A DNA stretch of 64,000 nt. Source: Lunularia cruciata. Taxonomy: Eukaryota > Streptophyta > Marchantiopsida > Lunulariales > Lunulariaceae. The notes under the pieces are model-generated. The model searched no databases. It saw only the letters and a list, made by a program, of their open reading frames with translations, and was not told the DNA's origin. Both the position numbers and the translations under genes were made by a program. The stretch is taken from contig OX419756.1 of NCBI GenBank assembly GCA_948567375.1, positions 31,820,333 to 31,884,332 on the forward strand. Reading direction: 5' to 3'. Numbering within the stretch: the first letter of the stretch is position 1; each line of letters starts with the position of its first letter. Positions 1 to 11,300 of this stretch are shown here, in pieces.

Positions 1-2324
1 AAGACTATAACCTGCAGTCTTCAACTGCAGTATAACTCTCGAGGCTGGAGGCAGGACCATAAAAGAAGTCTTAAAAGAGTCAAATATTCACCTGGTCCGG
101 GCAAACATCTCACTTTACCAGCTTGTTGCAACACTAAAGTATGCAGGACTTTACTGACTCGTACCCTTGTGAGTACACTCTTGCTTCCTCACACCCCGAA
201 CTCTGAATTTTTCTTTGTGATAACATTGTTACTGTAGTTGGGGGGTGCTCGTGGTTCTATGGCCCAGGGTTCTTCTTTGTACTCCCTATTTGCTTCCTTC
301 TGGGTATACTATTTGGCCTCCGGGCAGTTTGCAGTCTTCTTTTGAAGGGAAAGACGCAGTTGTCCTCAGGAAGTTTGGAATTTCTAGTCGGACGTTATCT
401 GAGACAGACAGGGAGACGCTATAATGCGTCCATCGCTTTTACAGGAGGTACGAGGAAGCAAGATTGTACACAGACAGAATCGAGTATTGAGTAAGTCATT
501 TAACTCAACCAGTACTAGTACCGTCTTTTCCGTAACATAATATACGGAAACGGAAGTTATCATCCCAGCTTTGAGTGTCGTATATTAAGTATCGGATATG
601 GATATAGTGTTCACTTCTGTAGTCACTAATTTGAACGAATGTCTAACGACTCACTTTGGCCTGAATTCGTTTGATGATCGATTGAAGCTAAACATCTCTC
701 AGTAGGCAGGTGGAGATTGAAACAAGAACAAGTATCAAGCCATGCGAACTGAGTGAATGGAATCCACACCTAGAAACTTTCGCGGCTCTATGCCCGCTGT
801 GTTGCTTCAGCTTCACTACTACTCTACATTCTGCGAAAAAGTGAGAAACTTTGGAGTGGCAATCTGGCCTTGGCTCCTATCCTTCATACACGCGCCTCAT
901 GCGGAACGAAGATACACTCCAGGAAGAAGCAAAAGGGTAACATGGGAAACAAGTACTGGCAAGGAGGGACATGACTGACGGTAGCAACATAAAACAAGAT
1001 AGAGGATTCGAACTAAAATTCTATGTAGCTAGCTCGTAACCTTTTTGACATACGAGTCTCATGTAATCTGTCAAAAGTCAAGGTGGCTAAACAACCATAC
1101 AATCAGGAAGGGTAATTTGTACACTTGTCGTGGTTCCCGGTTTGGCTGGGCTACGGTAGTTGACACTATTCTCGATCCGCTCACTTCTCGATAAAACTGC
1201 TCAAAATATAAAGCTTCTTCCTTTGCATGATCACCTTTGGCCCTTGATATTACTAGTGTAGATGTACTCCTCGAGTGGGGGAGTGTCCTTAACATCCAAA
1301 TCATAAAGAGTTGTGACAAAGTCCATGTAGATTATAAAGAATTATAAAGTTCATGCAGATTATAAAGCTGTTCGCAAACTTTAGCGCTTCATTGATGCTT
1401 CTTTATACTTAATAGCATGTTAAGGCAATATTTGAATAAAATCACGAGTCACTGATATGGCCGATGTAAGGATGATATTCTCGATCATTCTCATAAAGTT
1501 ATTATTTCCTTGTTGGAATCTGTATCCTTGAACAAAAGGGGCATGGAGTTCCCATTCTGAATATTCTTCTTTTTCTAACAACCAGCATGTCTTATCGTAG
1601 CAAGTAAGACTATCGTATGTAAGATCGGGAGATACAGTAATCGATCTTCGTTTCCCATGGTTCACTACGAAATTTTTTATTTACTATGTTGCATAGGCCA
1701 TTTTTTATTTATCTCTTTGGCAGAGAATACACACCCTGTACACTTGAATACCGAACTCCAATCTTGTAGGATTGAGAATCAAAGTGTCAAAATATTAATT
1801 ATTCTTTTTGAGTTCAGGCTTCCAAAAGAGTGTTTTATACTTAAAAATGGTTTACATATTCTTGGATTGCAGATAAACAATAAACAGATCAAAGCGTATT
1901 AAGGATAGAGTTTTTGCGATTGCACTAGACTAGATACTACACTTGGAGAGAGTATTGGTATGATATAGAATACATGAGTTAAGAAAGACTTGTGTATGGT
2001 CGGAGATGATTAATTATAGTAGCAGATATTGTGTTATAGACTTCACAAGTGATGTAATTTTGGAGGGAATATTATCCACACGTGATGTAGTTTTGGAGCT
2101 GGTGGTTATCCATCCTCTTGATCGTGCAAAGATCAGGGAGTGAGCAATAAAGATTTCTGATTATAGAGGTATCCAACAAGGTTCATTCTTTGTTTTTTTA
2201 GCTTTATATCTCGTTATATAGAGCTGCAAATACAGCATCCAACATGCTTGTCAGGGATTGCACATGAACTTATTATATTCAGATAATAAACGATATCACT
2301 TTACTATTTTATAGCTTACTTTAG
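1..2324. other. No recognisable gene
   Basis: Unique-looking sequence with stops in all frames. The longest plus-strand open stretch (757-978, 73 codons) resembles no family I know and has no supporting signals. Nothing else is seen. Confidence 0.5.
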
Positions 2325-2640
2325 GCAGCAATGTCTACTGCTCTATAGAGAGCACCAACTGGTATAATCCAAAGGAGAGCTACTGCAAAGGTGATGCTTT
2401 TTTGGATATTATATACATATCTAGACCATCTGACTTCTATAATTCTGAATTTCCGAATTTCCGATATTTGTGCTCGCTTATTGGTATGTAGACCATCTAA
2501 CTTATATAACTATGATATTATAACTGCAATAGAACAAATATCCGATACTATTTGCACTTAGCCCCATTTCACCTTTCAGATTTCATCCTTGTAGGGTTTG
2601 ATAGGGTCATCCCATGTGCATATCATTTTCTTGAATTCTC
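2325..2640 (+). mobile_element. Decayed 3' end of non-LTR family N
   Basis: This stretch aligns by eye with 3,435-3,715: the coding segment beginning at the VSIALQRA-like motif (here about 2,330-2,400, with an in-frame stop), followed by the CTTAGCCCC half of the terminal palindrome near 2,558 and the tail. It is more diverged than the copy at 2,870. No 5' part is present, as in 5'-truncated retroposed copies. The family assignment rests on that alignment, not on a database search. Confidence 0.55.
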
Positions 2641-2716
2641 AAGATAAACTGTGAATTACATTACGGTGTACACTTCGGCATTATGTTTATGACTAGTCAA
2701 CTCTATAGAAAAAAAA

Positions 2717-2810
2717 AAGTGACCGTTCAAAATAACAAGAAGGATCGAAAGCCGCAAGCCATAAAAAGTATGGATGAGACACACAACGTAAAATGGGGCT
2801 TAGTCCCAAT
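2717..2810 (-). mobile_element. Tail fragment of family N, inverted
   Basis: Read on the minus strand it begins with a GGGACTAAGCCCC-like palindrome (about 2,798-2,810), then a diverged version of the family N 3' untranslated tail, ending in a T-rich run (A-run at 2,710-2,718 on the plus strand). It is much decayed. Together with the copy at 2,325-2,640 it forms a loose inverted pair. Confidence 0.45.
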
Positions 2811-2869
2811 ATACATTATATATATACCAGCATATATAATCAGCTTGTAGTACAAATATGCTTATGTTA

Positions 2870-3715
2870 TGCTCATGTTCACACCAGCTACTTCCTCTAC
2901 AGCTATGAAGTTTTGCCTAGGGTTGGTCTACCCTTTTGCATCTTCACTACTCACTTGTGAGTGTGGTTCTACACTAGATGCAACAACAGTCCATATGACA
3001 CGGTGTCCTTTGGAGGACAGAGGATAGTTACCCATGATGCTGTTAGGGACATAGTGTTTGCTATGGCACGAGAGAGTGGATACTTGGCTTGGAGGGATGC
3101 TTTGCAGACAACACATATCAAGGCAGACTTACACTTGGTCCGATATGATCAGATGACAATAGCAGATGTTGTGGTTACGGATGCTAAACGTGATATAGTT
3201 TCAAGAGGGAGTGATTACACATCCCCTGGATGTGCAGCGAGTGCAGCAGAAGCATGCAAGATCTCCAAGTATAGGGATATGCAGCAAGGTCACCTCTTTG
3301 TTCCCCTAGTCTTGGAGTTATATGGAGCGATGGACACGACATTCGGCACATTTGTTAGGGAGTGCACGAGAGCTTATCATGTTAGGCGCCAGGGGTACCA
3401 CTCTCACTCTCATACTTTGTAGCATATATTAGAAGCGTGTGTCCATTGCTCTACAGAGGGCAGTGGCTGATGCAATCCATAGGAGAGCAATCACACTAGG
3501 TGATGCTCCTTCGGATGCTTCAATTGTTTGTAGACCATACGACTTGCATGGCTCGGATACCTTAGGTGCAGTAGTGCAGATTTATCATATCAACTCTACT
3601 GGGGCTTAGCCCCGTTTTATCTATTTTGTCTCTCCCTCCCTTTTATAGCTTGATGGGGATGGTCTCCCCATCCTTCGTGTTTGCTACGCAGTCGCCCCTC
3701 TCTCTTTTGTTATTA
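2870..3715 (+). mobile_element. Family N retroelement, 5'-truncated copy
   Basis: The best preserved copy of the family in the window. It holds a coding remnant (about 2,870-3,609), a terminal palindrome GGGGCTTAGCCCC (3,601-3,613) and a tail of about 100 bases with the sub-motifs TGTCTCTCCC, AGCTTGATGGGG and ACGCAGTCGCC. The same tail is present at 2,560, 2,810(-), 3,848(-), 4,243(-) and 18,485. No reverse transcriptase motifs remain, so the non-LTR assignment rests on 5' truncation, a shared 3' tail and flanking direct repeats at the small copies. Confidence 0.6.
2961..3609 (+). pseudogene. C-terminal domain remnant of a retroelement protein (PD-(D/E)XK-like)
   Basis: The frame from 2,961 is open for 153 codons. 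It contains a THDAVRD motif, then MARESGY, then a segment of the form hydrophobic-ADVVVTD followed by a basic residue, then YRDMQQG and FVPLVLELYG. This order matches my memory of the domain that follows reverse transcriptase in some plant and animal retroelements and resembles restriction-endonuclease-like folds; the fold name is inference. The frame breaks near 3,400-3,420. Coding resumes in another frame (after a stop at 3,430-3,432) with RVSIALQRAV, and ends at TAG 3,607-3,609. Upstream of 2,961 the same frame shows cysteine and histidine residues but also stops. It is non-functional as it stands. Confidence 0.5.
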
Positions 3716-3773
3716 GTTTGCTAATAAGTAGACAGTGATTAGACATGATTCAAATAACGCTGTTCGCAAAGTA

Positions 3774-3848
3774 TCAGAGGAAAAAGCGACCACGTAGAAC
3801 ACATGAAGGATGGCAAGACCCATCAATCCGTACAAGGGAGAGATTGGG
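3774..3848 (-). mobile_element. 75-bp tail-only insertion of family N
   Basis: A 75-base piece of the family N 3' tail, on the minus strand. It is flanked by direct repeats 3,747-3,773 and 3,849-3,875 (26 of 27 bases identical, starting GATTCAAATAACGCTG). This is what a target-primed insertion of a very short tail with its target site duplication would leave. Confidence 0.65.
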
Positions 3849-4123
3849 GATTCAAATAACGCTGCTCGCAAAGTAGAGAAATGGATGTTAAATTTGGGTT
3901 AGGGTAAATATTACACACGTGTGTGGACATTCCCAAGCGAGTTCCTCCTACCCACAAATTCATCGAAAACTAGCCTGCTGTGTGTGAGTTTACAGTGAGT
4001 TTGCTGAGAGACCTTCTTGTCGCCTAGAGCAAACTTTTCATCCATATCAGATTTATCGTCAGACCGCACTTTAAAATTTGCCAACAGGTATAGTCATATT
4101 CCTTTGAACATGCTCATCGAAAC

Positions 4124-4242
4124 AAGAAATGCGACCGCGTAGGAAAAATGAAGTATGGGAAGACCCCATCAAGCCGTACAAAAAAGAGAGACAAAAAAGT
4201 AACATGGGGCTAAGCCCCAAAAGGTAACATGGGGCTAAGCCC
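4124..4242 (-). mobile_element. Tail-only insertion of family N with doubled palindrome
   Basis: Minus-strand copy of the family N tail. The palindrome segment GTAACATGGGGCTAAGCCCC occurs twice in a row (4,199-4,218 and 4,224-4,243). Flanking direct repeats CTCATCG(A/C)AAC lie at 4,113-4,123 and 4,243-4,253 (10 of 11 identical). No coding part is included. Confidence 0.6.
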
Positions 4243-4253
4243 CTCATCGCAAC

Positions 4254-7200
4254 CTCTAATTTGGCCCCAGTTTAATCCCAAATTTACATTTTCTGTCACG
4301 TCAGTTTCTCGAGAGTTAAAAGAAGCTCATTTTGACTTTGCTGACGACGTTAATGTCCGTTGCTTCTGTATAATGATGAGTTTTTGGATCCGGTACTTTA
4401 TGTAGCGCCAACAGAAATGCGCAGAAACGGCCCGTAGATTGTACGTCCACTTTAATCATAACCTTTTTGGGCACCCAGTTATACATATGAAGATGAATAC
4501 GGGGTCCAAAGAGAAGACTTATGAAGAGGAGAGTGTCCACTTGGAGTTATTATGCAGGGTGCCTTGATCGAGTGCAGGTTCTCAGATATCAAATGATAGC
4601 ACCCACATCCTTGAGCGAAGTTGGGATACAGTAGTGTCCAGTAGTGAAGGGCAACTCACTTTACTTGAGGTCTTGCATGCACTAAGTAGGGCATGGTACT
4701 TGACTTAAGTTCTTCCTTCGTTTAAATGATCAGCTTTGGAGGATCTTGTTAGCAATCCTGATATCTACGGGTCAATATAGATTCTCCATCAGATTCGTGA
4801 TGTTCGGCATGTATGCTGGGACCTTGTAGTCAGTGATTATCCGTGATGGCTTTCACCTTTCTGAATACTCAATGTGTGGAATTCTGTCTGCCTGTGGTAG
4901 CCAGAAAGAAAGGAACATCAGAGAAAGAAAGATAACTGAAGAACCTTTGATGCTTATCCCTTTGATGAAATTCTTTTGTAGTCATCCCGCCCATAACGAG
5001 ATAATGTTCTCTTATCAACTTGCGATGACATTGGTCGATCCATCTCTTCATATCTTAAGTCAATCATTTGAGTACCCTTCGAAGTGGAGAATGATGTCAA
5101 ATGTTCTCACTCAGTGGACAGGCCTAAAGTACATTTTTAATCACATAATCTCTGGCTTAGCGATAGCACCTCGAAGATGACCAATGATGGAAATATTTTG
5201 GCCGTCCCGAAAAGCTAAAGAGTACAGTAGTTGGTAAATTATGTGCGTACTCAGTGACATAAATCAGGTGGACGTTGTCGATGTCAGTAGATTTGTCTTT
5301 GGTCGACGACAAAGACAAGCACGATTGCCTGCTCGGCATTAGGTTAGATTATACCGTTCTCATCATCTTCTCTCACTTGAGCATTTAGTGCTACTCAACT
5401 TAGACTTCAGTACTCGGTTACCACTTACTTACAACATAGTAATTTCATAAATGAGAAAAGGCGACCGCGTAGAAAACACTCCATAAACTAGTGAGCTTCA
5501 TAAACTTCATAAACTAGTGAGCTTTTCTCACAAGGTCACAAGAACCAATGGCACCCATGTGGGGAGATTCAGCTCCCTCTGGTCATGGTTTTTATTGGAT
5601 CATATTACATGACATGTGTGAAACTTGGTTTGGAGATTGGTATGAAGTACCCATCATCGAACTCGTAAAATCTCCCCAAAGTCCAGCAGCACCTAACTCT
5701 CCCTAACATTGAGTTGAATCCTATCTTGGATTGGCCAACATCACTGTGAGCAGAGCTATAACAATTTTTTACGACGTCTGAGTGTGAGCCCAATGATGCA
5801 GCTGAGAAAGATAATCGTCACACCAAATGGAATGTAGGACCGAAGTTAGTGTCAGTGCGAACTGTTGATTCTATTACTGTACTTGTGCTTATTTAACCAT
5901 ACCGAATCTTGACCATGTTTCAACATGATCAGTGTGCGAGGCATGATGCCTACCTATGGTTGTGTTGTAACACCAAAGACCACTAAAACTAAAATCAAGC
6001 AGTTGGGCACTGCTATACTCCCAACACATGTACATCCTCAGACATGCGTAATCTTTTCCCTGCTCCTTGAGTCAGTCCCAAAAGCTGACAAACGATACCT
6101 TCGGTTTCCTTGGGTTTATGAGTAAGAGATCGTACGCCGTATTGCAAAGTGCATGTACCCTTCTCTGCATGAAAATTTGGAAAAGGTTAGTGGAGATCTA
6201 GGCCGTAGCGACAACAGGAAGAAGGATCTAGTAGCCCTATTTCATCACTTATCGTATATACAAATCACATTGCAGGACGTGACCTTACTTTTTCATGCAC
6301 GCGAGCAAATGGCAAAAGATATTTGCAGATTTTAACATCTGTATACAGCAATTTAAAAGTATATATAGCGGTGAACAGAAGTACATACTCTTAGTGGATA
6401 AGTAGAGGATTGAGAGGTCATCCTCTCTATGTAATATTAAAACTTGTAGCATTATACTTCAGTAAACTGCACCCATGAACCAGATCTGGAGACTTTCCAA
6501 CCACTTCAGCACTCAAGGTTCCATAATCGTCTACATTTCCACGATTTTTCGGAATTGTTAGCACTATGCGGTATGAGGGCCCCTTGCTATAAAGTCTGTA
6601 TGGCACGGCCTTTAGTATTCTTCCCCAGAAATGTCGTGACGGACACAATCTTTTCCTTGATCCAGTGCTTTACGGGTACTTATCTACATTTAACCGACCT
6701 TTGGGTACAGTAAATGTACTTACTTCGTCCTGAACCGAGTCAGATGCTTTAGAGGTAGTTACCGTACCCCGAGTGACAAGTTTGAACCATCATTCCCCTG
6801 ACACCCCCTATTGCAACGTGTGTTCCTGAATCAAGGACCTTTGGGTTCTTAAAGTAATCAGCCCGGAATGTCTGCTCATTCCGGGCTTATGTTGCTAATC
6901 TATTATGGGTGTCCGCGTACAATTGGATGAGGTGGTCCAAAACTTCATTACTGTAACTTTAAATTTGATGGCCCGATGGAGAAGTCTTGCATGACGACAG
7001 TCCCCGGTGTGGTCAAGCATGTGTTGCTGGTATGTGGAACTCGACGACTATCCAATTTGGTACCAGTCTCAAAGAGGTCGGAAGAATCAGAACTTGGAAT
7101 ATGGGACAAGATAGCTATCGTTCATCGTTTGTGGGAGGAGTTGACTACAAGACAGAAGAACAACATGAAGACAAGCGCTTGTTCTCAGTCTTTCGAAGAG

Positions 7201-8329
7201 AGAAAATCCTGGGAATACACTCTTCTTTGCATCACTAAAGTAATCAGTTATGCATTCCCCATGCATCTCGTAGCCCTCTATGAACATCATACGAGACATT
7301 TTGTGACACAATTTGACAAAAGTTACGAGGAGAAGGAAAATCTTCCCGCATCCTTCAGAACAATAGGCCGGTAGGCTACAAGCCTCAACCATAGTAGTGA
7401 GATGTACCTTGCAGCCGATAATGATGAATACGGTGACGACTTATGACATGCTACTCTCGCGTGTGCGTTTCCCAGTGTCTTCGACCCGGACGTGTGGGAC
7501 TCAACTCTTGGGATCACGTCGTTATGGGAACTGAATCGCCTCACAAAATACTCTAGTCACTCTCCTCTGCAATCAAATGTACGTTGCACATCCGAGGAAA
7601 AGCTTAGGTTCCTAGTCTTGGCATGCCACGGTTGTAGAACCAGCTAAAGATATTTCTAGCGCGTGTCAATTATAGCTTTCGGAACGTGTGTGTCTCTAAA
7701 CACATGGTAAGTGAAGTAGGGTCACCATGCACGAGCCATTTCCAAAGCAGCTGTGAGATGTCTTCCCATAATATCGCGGGTACCCGACTCTGTATTTCAA
7801 AAGACAAAATTTGTGGACTGTGTTTCTCCACAAAATAGTTACCACACAGGAAACGTCTGCATAAACGCACCCTTCTTGCCGTGTTTGTGTTCTGTCAATG
7901 ACGCAGAAGCTTCAAAAATGTCTTTGTGTTTTAAAAGTACAAATGCCCCTTCGGAGACCGTCCATGGCGAGTTGTGTCCCTCGCCATACCATGCGTGAAG
8001 GAGCTGCGACCGAAGCTGTCGACTGTAATATATCTTGCCATGCATCATAGCTTAGACTCGCATATGCACTTGCATCACAGGGGTCCAAAGCACGTTTACA
8101 CTCCCAAGGCTTCAAAGTACGATTTTTGAACCATATGCTAATATTGGTGCCTCGAGAGCTAATGCCATATTCTCGTCTTCAACGCATGCTAGATTCAAGT
8201 TTCAAGATTTCATCGGTACCTATATTATTAAAAATAAAATAAAATCTAAAAACGGTTTTTTGGTATCACGTGATTGGGTAGTTGTAAACTCCAGAACTGG
8301 TGAACAAGATCAGCACCTGTCTCCGAAGC
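4254..8329. other. No recognisable gene; one small tail fragment and a hairpin
   Basis: Open stretches here (for example 4,833-5,180 plus, 4,316-4,540 minus, 6,976-7,374 plus with 7,087-7,392 minus) overlap on opposite strands, lack recognisable motifs and are not called. About 15 bases of the family N tail end occur at 5,460-5,476 (minus). A 17-base direct repeat CATAAACTAGTGAGCTT occurs at 5,491 and again about 24 bases later. Confidence 0.4.
6860..6887. repeat. Perfect 11-bp hairpin
   Basis: AGCCCGGAATG (6,860-6,870) and CATTCCGGGCT (6,877-6,887) are exact reverse complements with a 6-base loop. It has no T-run beside it and lies in non-coding sequence. Function is unknown. Confidence 0.7.
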
Positions 8330-8371
8330 CTCGATAAGGAGACAACATGCAGATGTTGTATCCTTATCGAG
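8330..8371. repeat. Near-perfect 42-base hairpin in a longer foldback
   Basis: Outer arms CTCGATAAGGA (8,330-8,340) and TCCTTATCGAG (8,361-8,371) and inner arms ACAACAT (8,342-8,348) and ATGTTGT (8,353-8,359) pair exactly. They are separated by a single G/A mismatch and a 4-base loop, GCAG. Weaker complementarity continues outward (GTAGTTGTAAACTCC at about 8,277 against GGGAATACAAACTAC at about 8,393), with a bulge of about 18 bases. It could be a small inverted-repeat element or a small-RNA precursor; neither is shown. Confidence 0.7.
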
Positions 8372-11300
8372 ATTCCTTGATACCAGAGAGTTGGGAATAC
8401 AAACTACGGGATGTATAAAACTTGCAAAAATAAACATCTATGAATCACCCTAAGACAAATAAGTGCTTTTTTCTCCATAATCGTGCCCAAGAAATGTTGA
8501 TGAGTCCATGCCTCATTGCTATCTCATGCCGATCCAGATATCAATTCCCCGATTTGAGGGAAAATCGAATTCTTCACCTGTATGGCATGATTTGCTTCGA
8601 TAAAGAAACTTCGAGCCCAACTTCTCTGTCCCAAGTTGTGTTGTATTTCTACGGGCTGCACAAGTGGTAGTATTCTCTCGGATTTGATCTCACTTCTGAT
8701 TCCCTGTCACTACACGAGTATTTCTAGGGGTATCGTCTGCTTCCAGAATCATTTGACGCTTGTTTCATGGAGCTTTGACTGTTGATTCGTTTGTAATCAT
8801 TCTTAAGATCTGCAACGGCGCCCACTTCTTTTTCAGTTTTCAAGCGTAGAGTAGCTATCCTGGAAACACCCATGGTGAAGTCGATCCAGATGTGCCTACT
8901 GGTAGGGGATACTTTAAGTCAGCTCCCCAAGAGATTTGATACTGCTAATGTTCGTATCGGTCTTGGGAATTCGTTTCTGAAAAATAGCTCGGAAGTGTTT
9001 GTCACATGAACTTATAGCGGTAGGATCCCTGTAACAGGCGTGTTTTCCGCATCATAGTCGTGATATCGATCTCGCAAGGTTTATTAGTCCGTATTTTCTG
9101 TCGTAGATAGATAACAAAGAAAACATTTCTGTGTATTGGTTGATTCCAGTATTTCCACCTTGAAGGCAAGCTGAACGATAAAATATATAGTTCAGTCTTG
9201 CAGCAGGTCATGTAGGACGAAAAGAAAAAGATGTGACTTTTCAGTTTGATTAGCAAATACAAGACTTCACTTCAACAAACTTCCTTCAATTCCATGATTA
9301 GAATATTGAGAGAGTAAAGTCAAAAAGATTCGTGTACAGTACATAAGGTCTCAAAAGATAATAATATACTCAAAAGCTTTGAGACCATAGAAGTCTGAAG
9401 AAAAGGATTTGATCTGTCAGTTTCTGTCAGTTTAGCTACAACTAGTCTGAGATTAGACCCTGGAAGAGAATGACTAAAAGAGGTGCCTCTCGTTTATGTG
9501 GAGCTGTAAACTGTTTTGTTGAGCAGGAAATGCGTTGGTTTTCAACTATGCTTTAGCTACGTGTCTCGTTGTATTCAATTTTGGAAAAGACAATGCTTCA
9601 TTATAGGAGACAAAGCAGATATTCTCTTGCTTTATGTGAGATGGGGAAGTATCAAGTTCAAAGCACGTGTGGAGCTGTATTACATCCCAAATAATTAGTA
9701 GCATAAGTAAAACGAAAATTAAGTAAACCCAAGTTCGCTTATTATTTCATCGCACCAGTGAGAGGTTTAAGTGAAATAACCTTTCCAAGGTAACAATAAG
9801 GAATGAAAATTTGTCCATGACAAGTAGATTCCGCGAGAGAAGCCATATATATACCAAGAACGTCGAGCCATGAATGAATCAAGAGCCATGAGGTTCGTGA
9901 AGAACCTCATGTATCTCAAACGTCTTAAAGCAAGCTTCAAGCAAATCTAATAAGCGCGCGGATCAAATCGCTGAGAAGACGACCACTTGTGCAACAGTTC
10001 ACGAGCTCCCCTGGGGAAAGCATTCAAGAAGCATGAGGCGTCAGGAGTTCGAATCCTCAAATCGAGCATAAAACAAGCAGATGATGCTGTGATCTGGATA
10101 AGTAGAACTTACTGTAGTCAGTCCTTTAGTCTACAGGGTAAGCAGAACCTAGTTAGGCGGCAGTCCCGCAGTTGCAACTTGGTCCCCTAATCAGTGGCGA
10201 ACGTGACCCAACTGGCTGAGGTTGGGTTGGGTTGGGCTGTAGTATAAACGACATCAGAGAAAGGAAGCCCTAAAGACATTTGCCCTACCCTTCGGAGTCT
10301 GGCCGTACTTCCTAACGATCCTAGCAACAGATTTAGCAACTAAGTCCTTCGCCTTGGACTTCTGAATCCAGTAAGCAACTGGCAATCTACTCCGCACAAT
10401 CCTTGAAGCAGCCAAGCGGCGTCTTAGACTTCCCTACGGAGGGGCCGGAGATTTTCTCGTTACAGCAAATTGTCCCTTGCTAGTCCTTCAAGTGGGTAGG
10501 AGATTCTCCGTGATCCCTGTCTCGTTAGCTAGGACAACTAGATTTCTGCACTTCCCCTAATCTAAGTTAACCGACCGAATGAATATTTCATGACGGAAAT
10601 TCTGGACATTCATCTACTGGAAGGGAAAAAATAGACCAGTATCTATGGTCTACGAGAGTTTACTTCAATAAGAATTTGTGCCAAGAATGTTTTGCACAAG
10701 CTTGTTGAAGAAAAGGTTATTTTCTGAAAAGCAAGATTTCCCGAGCTTCTTCTAATTTGAGGTCAGAAACCCTCTCTCCGAATCATCCTAGCTGCTGCTA
10801 ATCTGTTCACGGAAGTCTGGGCCTTCATGCCATCTTTTCCCGCAACCATGTGCTTGGTGGGGTTTAGTGGGACTGGAGAGAGCAGTCTTCGGTTGTGCGG
10901 AGTTTTTAACCACTAGTACTCGGGTTATGTGTATAGAAAGTTTAGATTATTCCCATAGCACCCGAGTCATGGGACCTACTACCGATCTCAGACGACTGGA
11001 AAAAGGTTTTGCTTCACTTTATGGTTCAGGCGGAAGTTACACCTCTTTGACCGACATAGCTGCAGACCGCCCAGTTCCAAGAGTGTTCAACTCCAAGGCA
11101 AGCTTCAAGGTGGGTGGGAAGCTCGTGATAAATCTGGGCTTCCATAAGAGTGGATGGCGTTCAGGTAAATTTAGTTTGTTCATGGTACAGAAGTTCTTGC
11201 ATAGCTTTCAGCATCATCCTACCTATAGTTAATAAATCACGGGATTTTGTGCTAGAGCCCACCTGTTTTTTTTCTTTTTTTCCCCCGCTAGCTCGTTCCA

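Noticed and set aside
6976..7544. Overlapping open stretches of 73-132 codons on both strands
   Set aside because: They overlap one another in three frames, with no motif and no recognisable similarity; at most one could be real and none is supported.
10040..10062. GTTCGAATCC, like a tRNA T-loop
   Set aside because: The T-stem does not pair well and no acceptor or anticodon arm can be folded around it.
10262..10449. Minus-strand stretch reading as a basic peptide (AKDLVAKSVARIV)
   Set aside because: It has a stop directly upstream, no start codon and no family that I recognise; probably chance.
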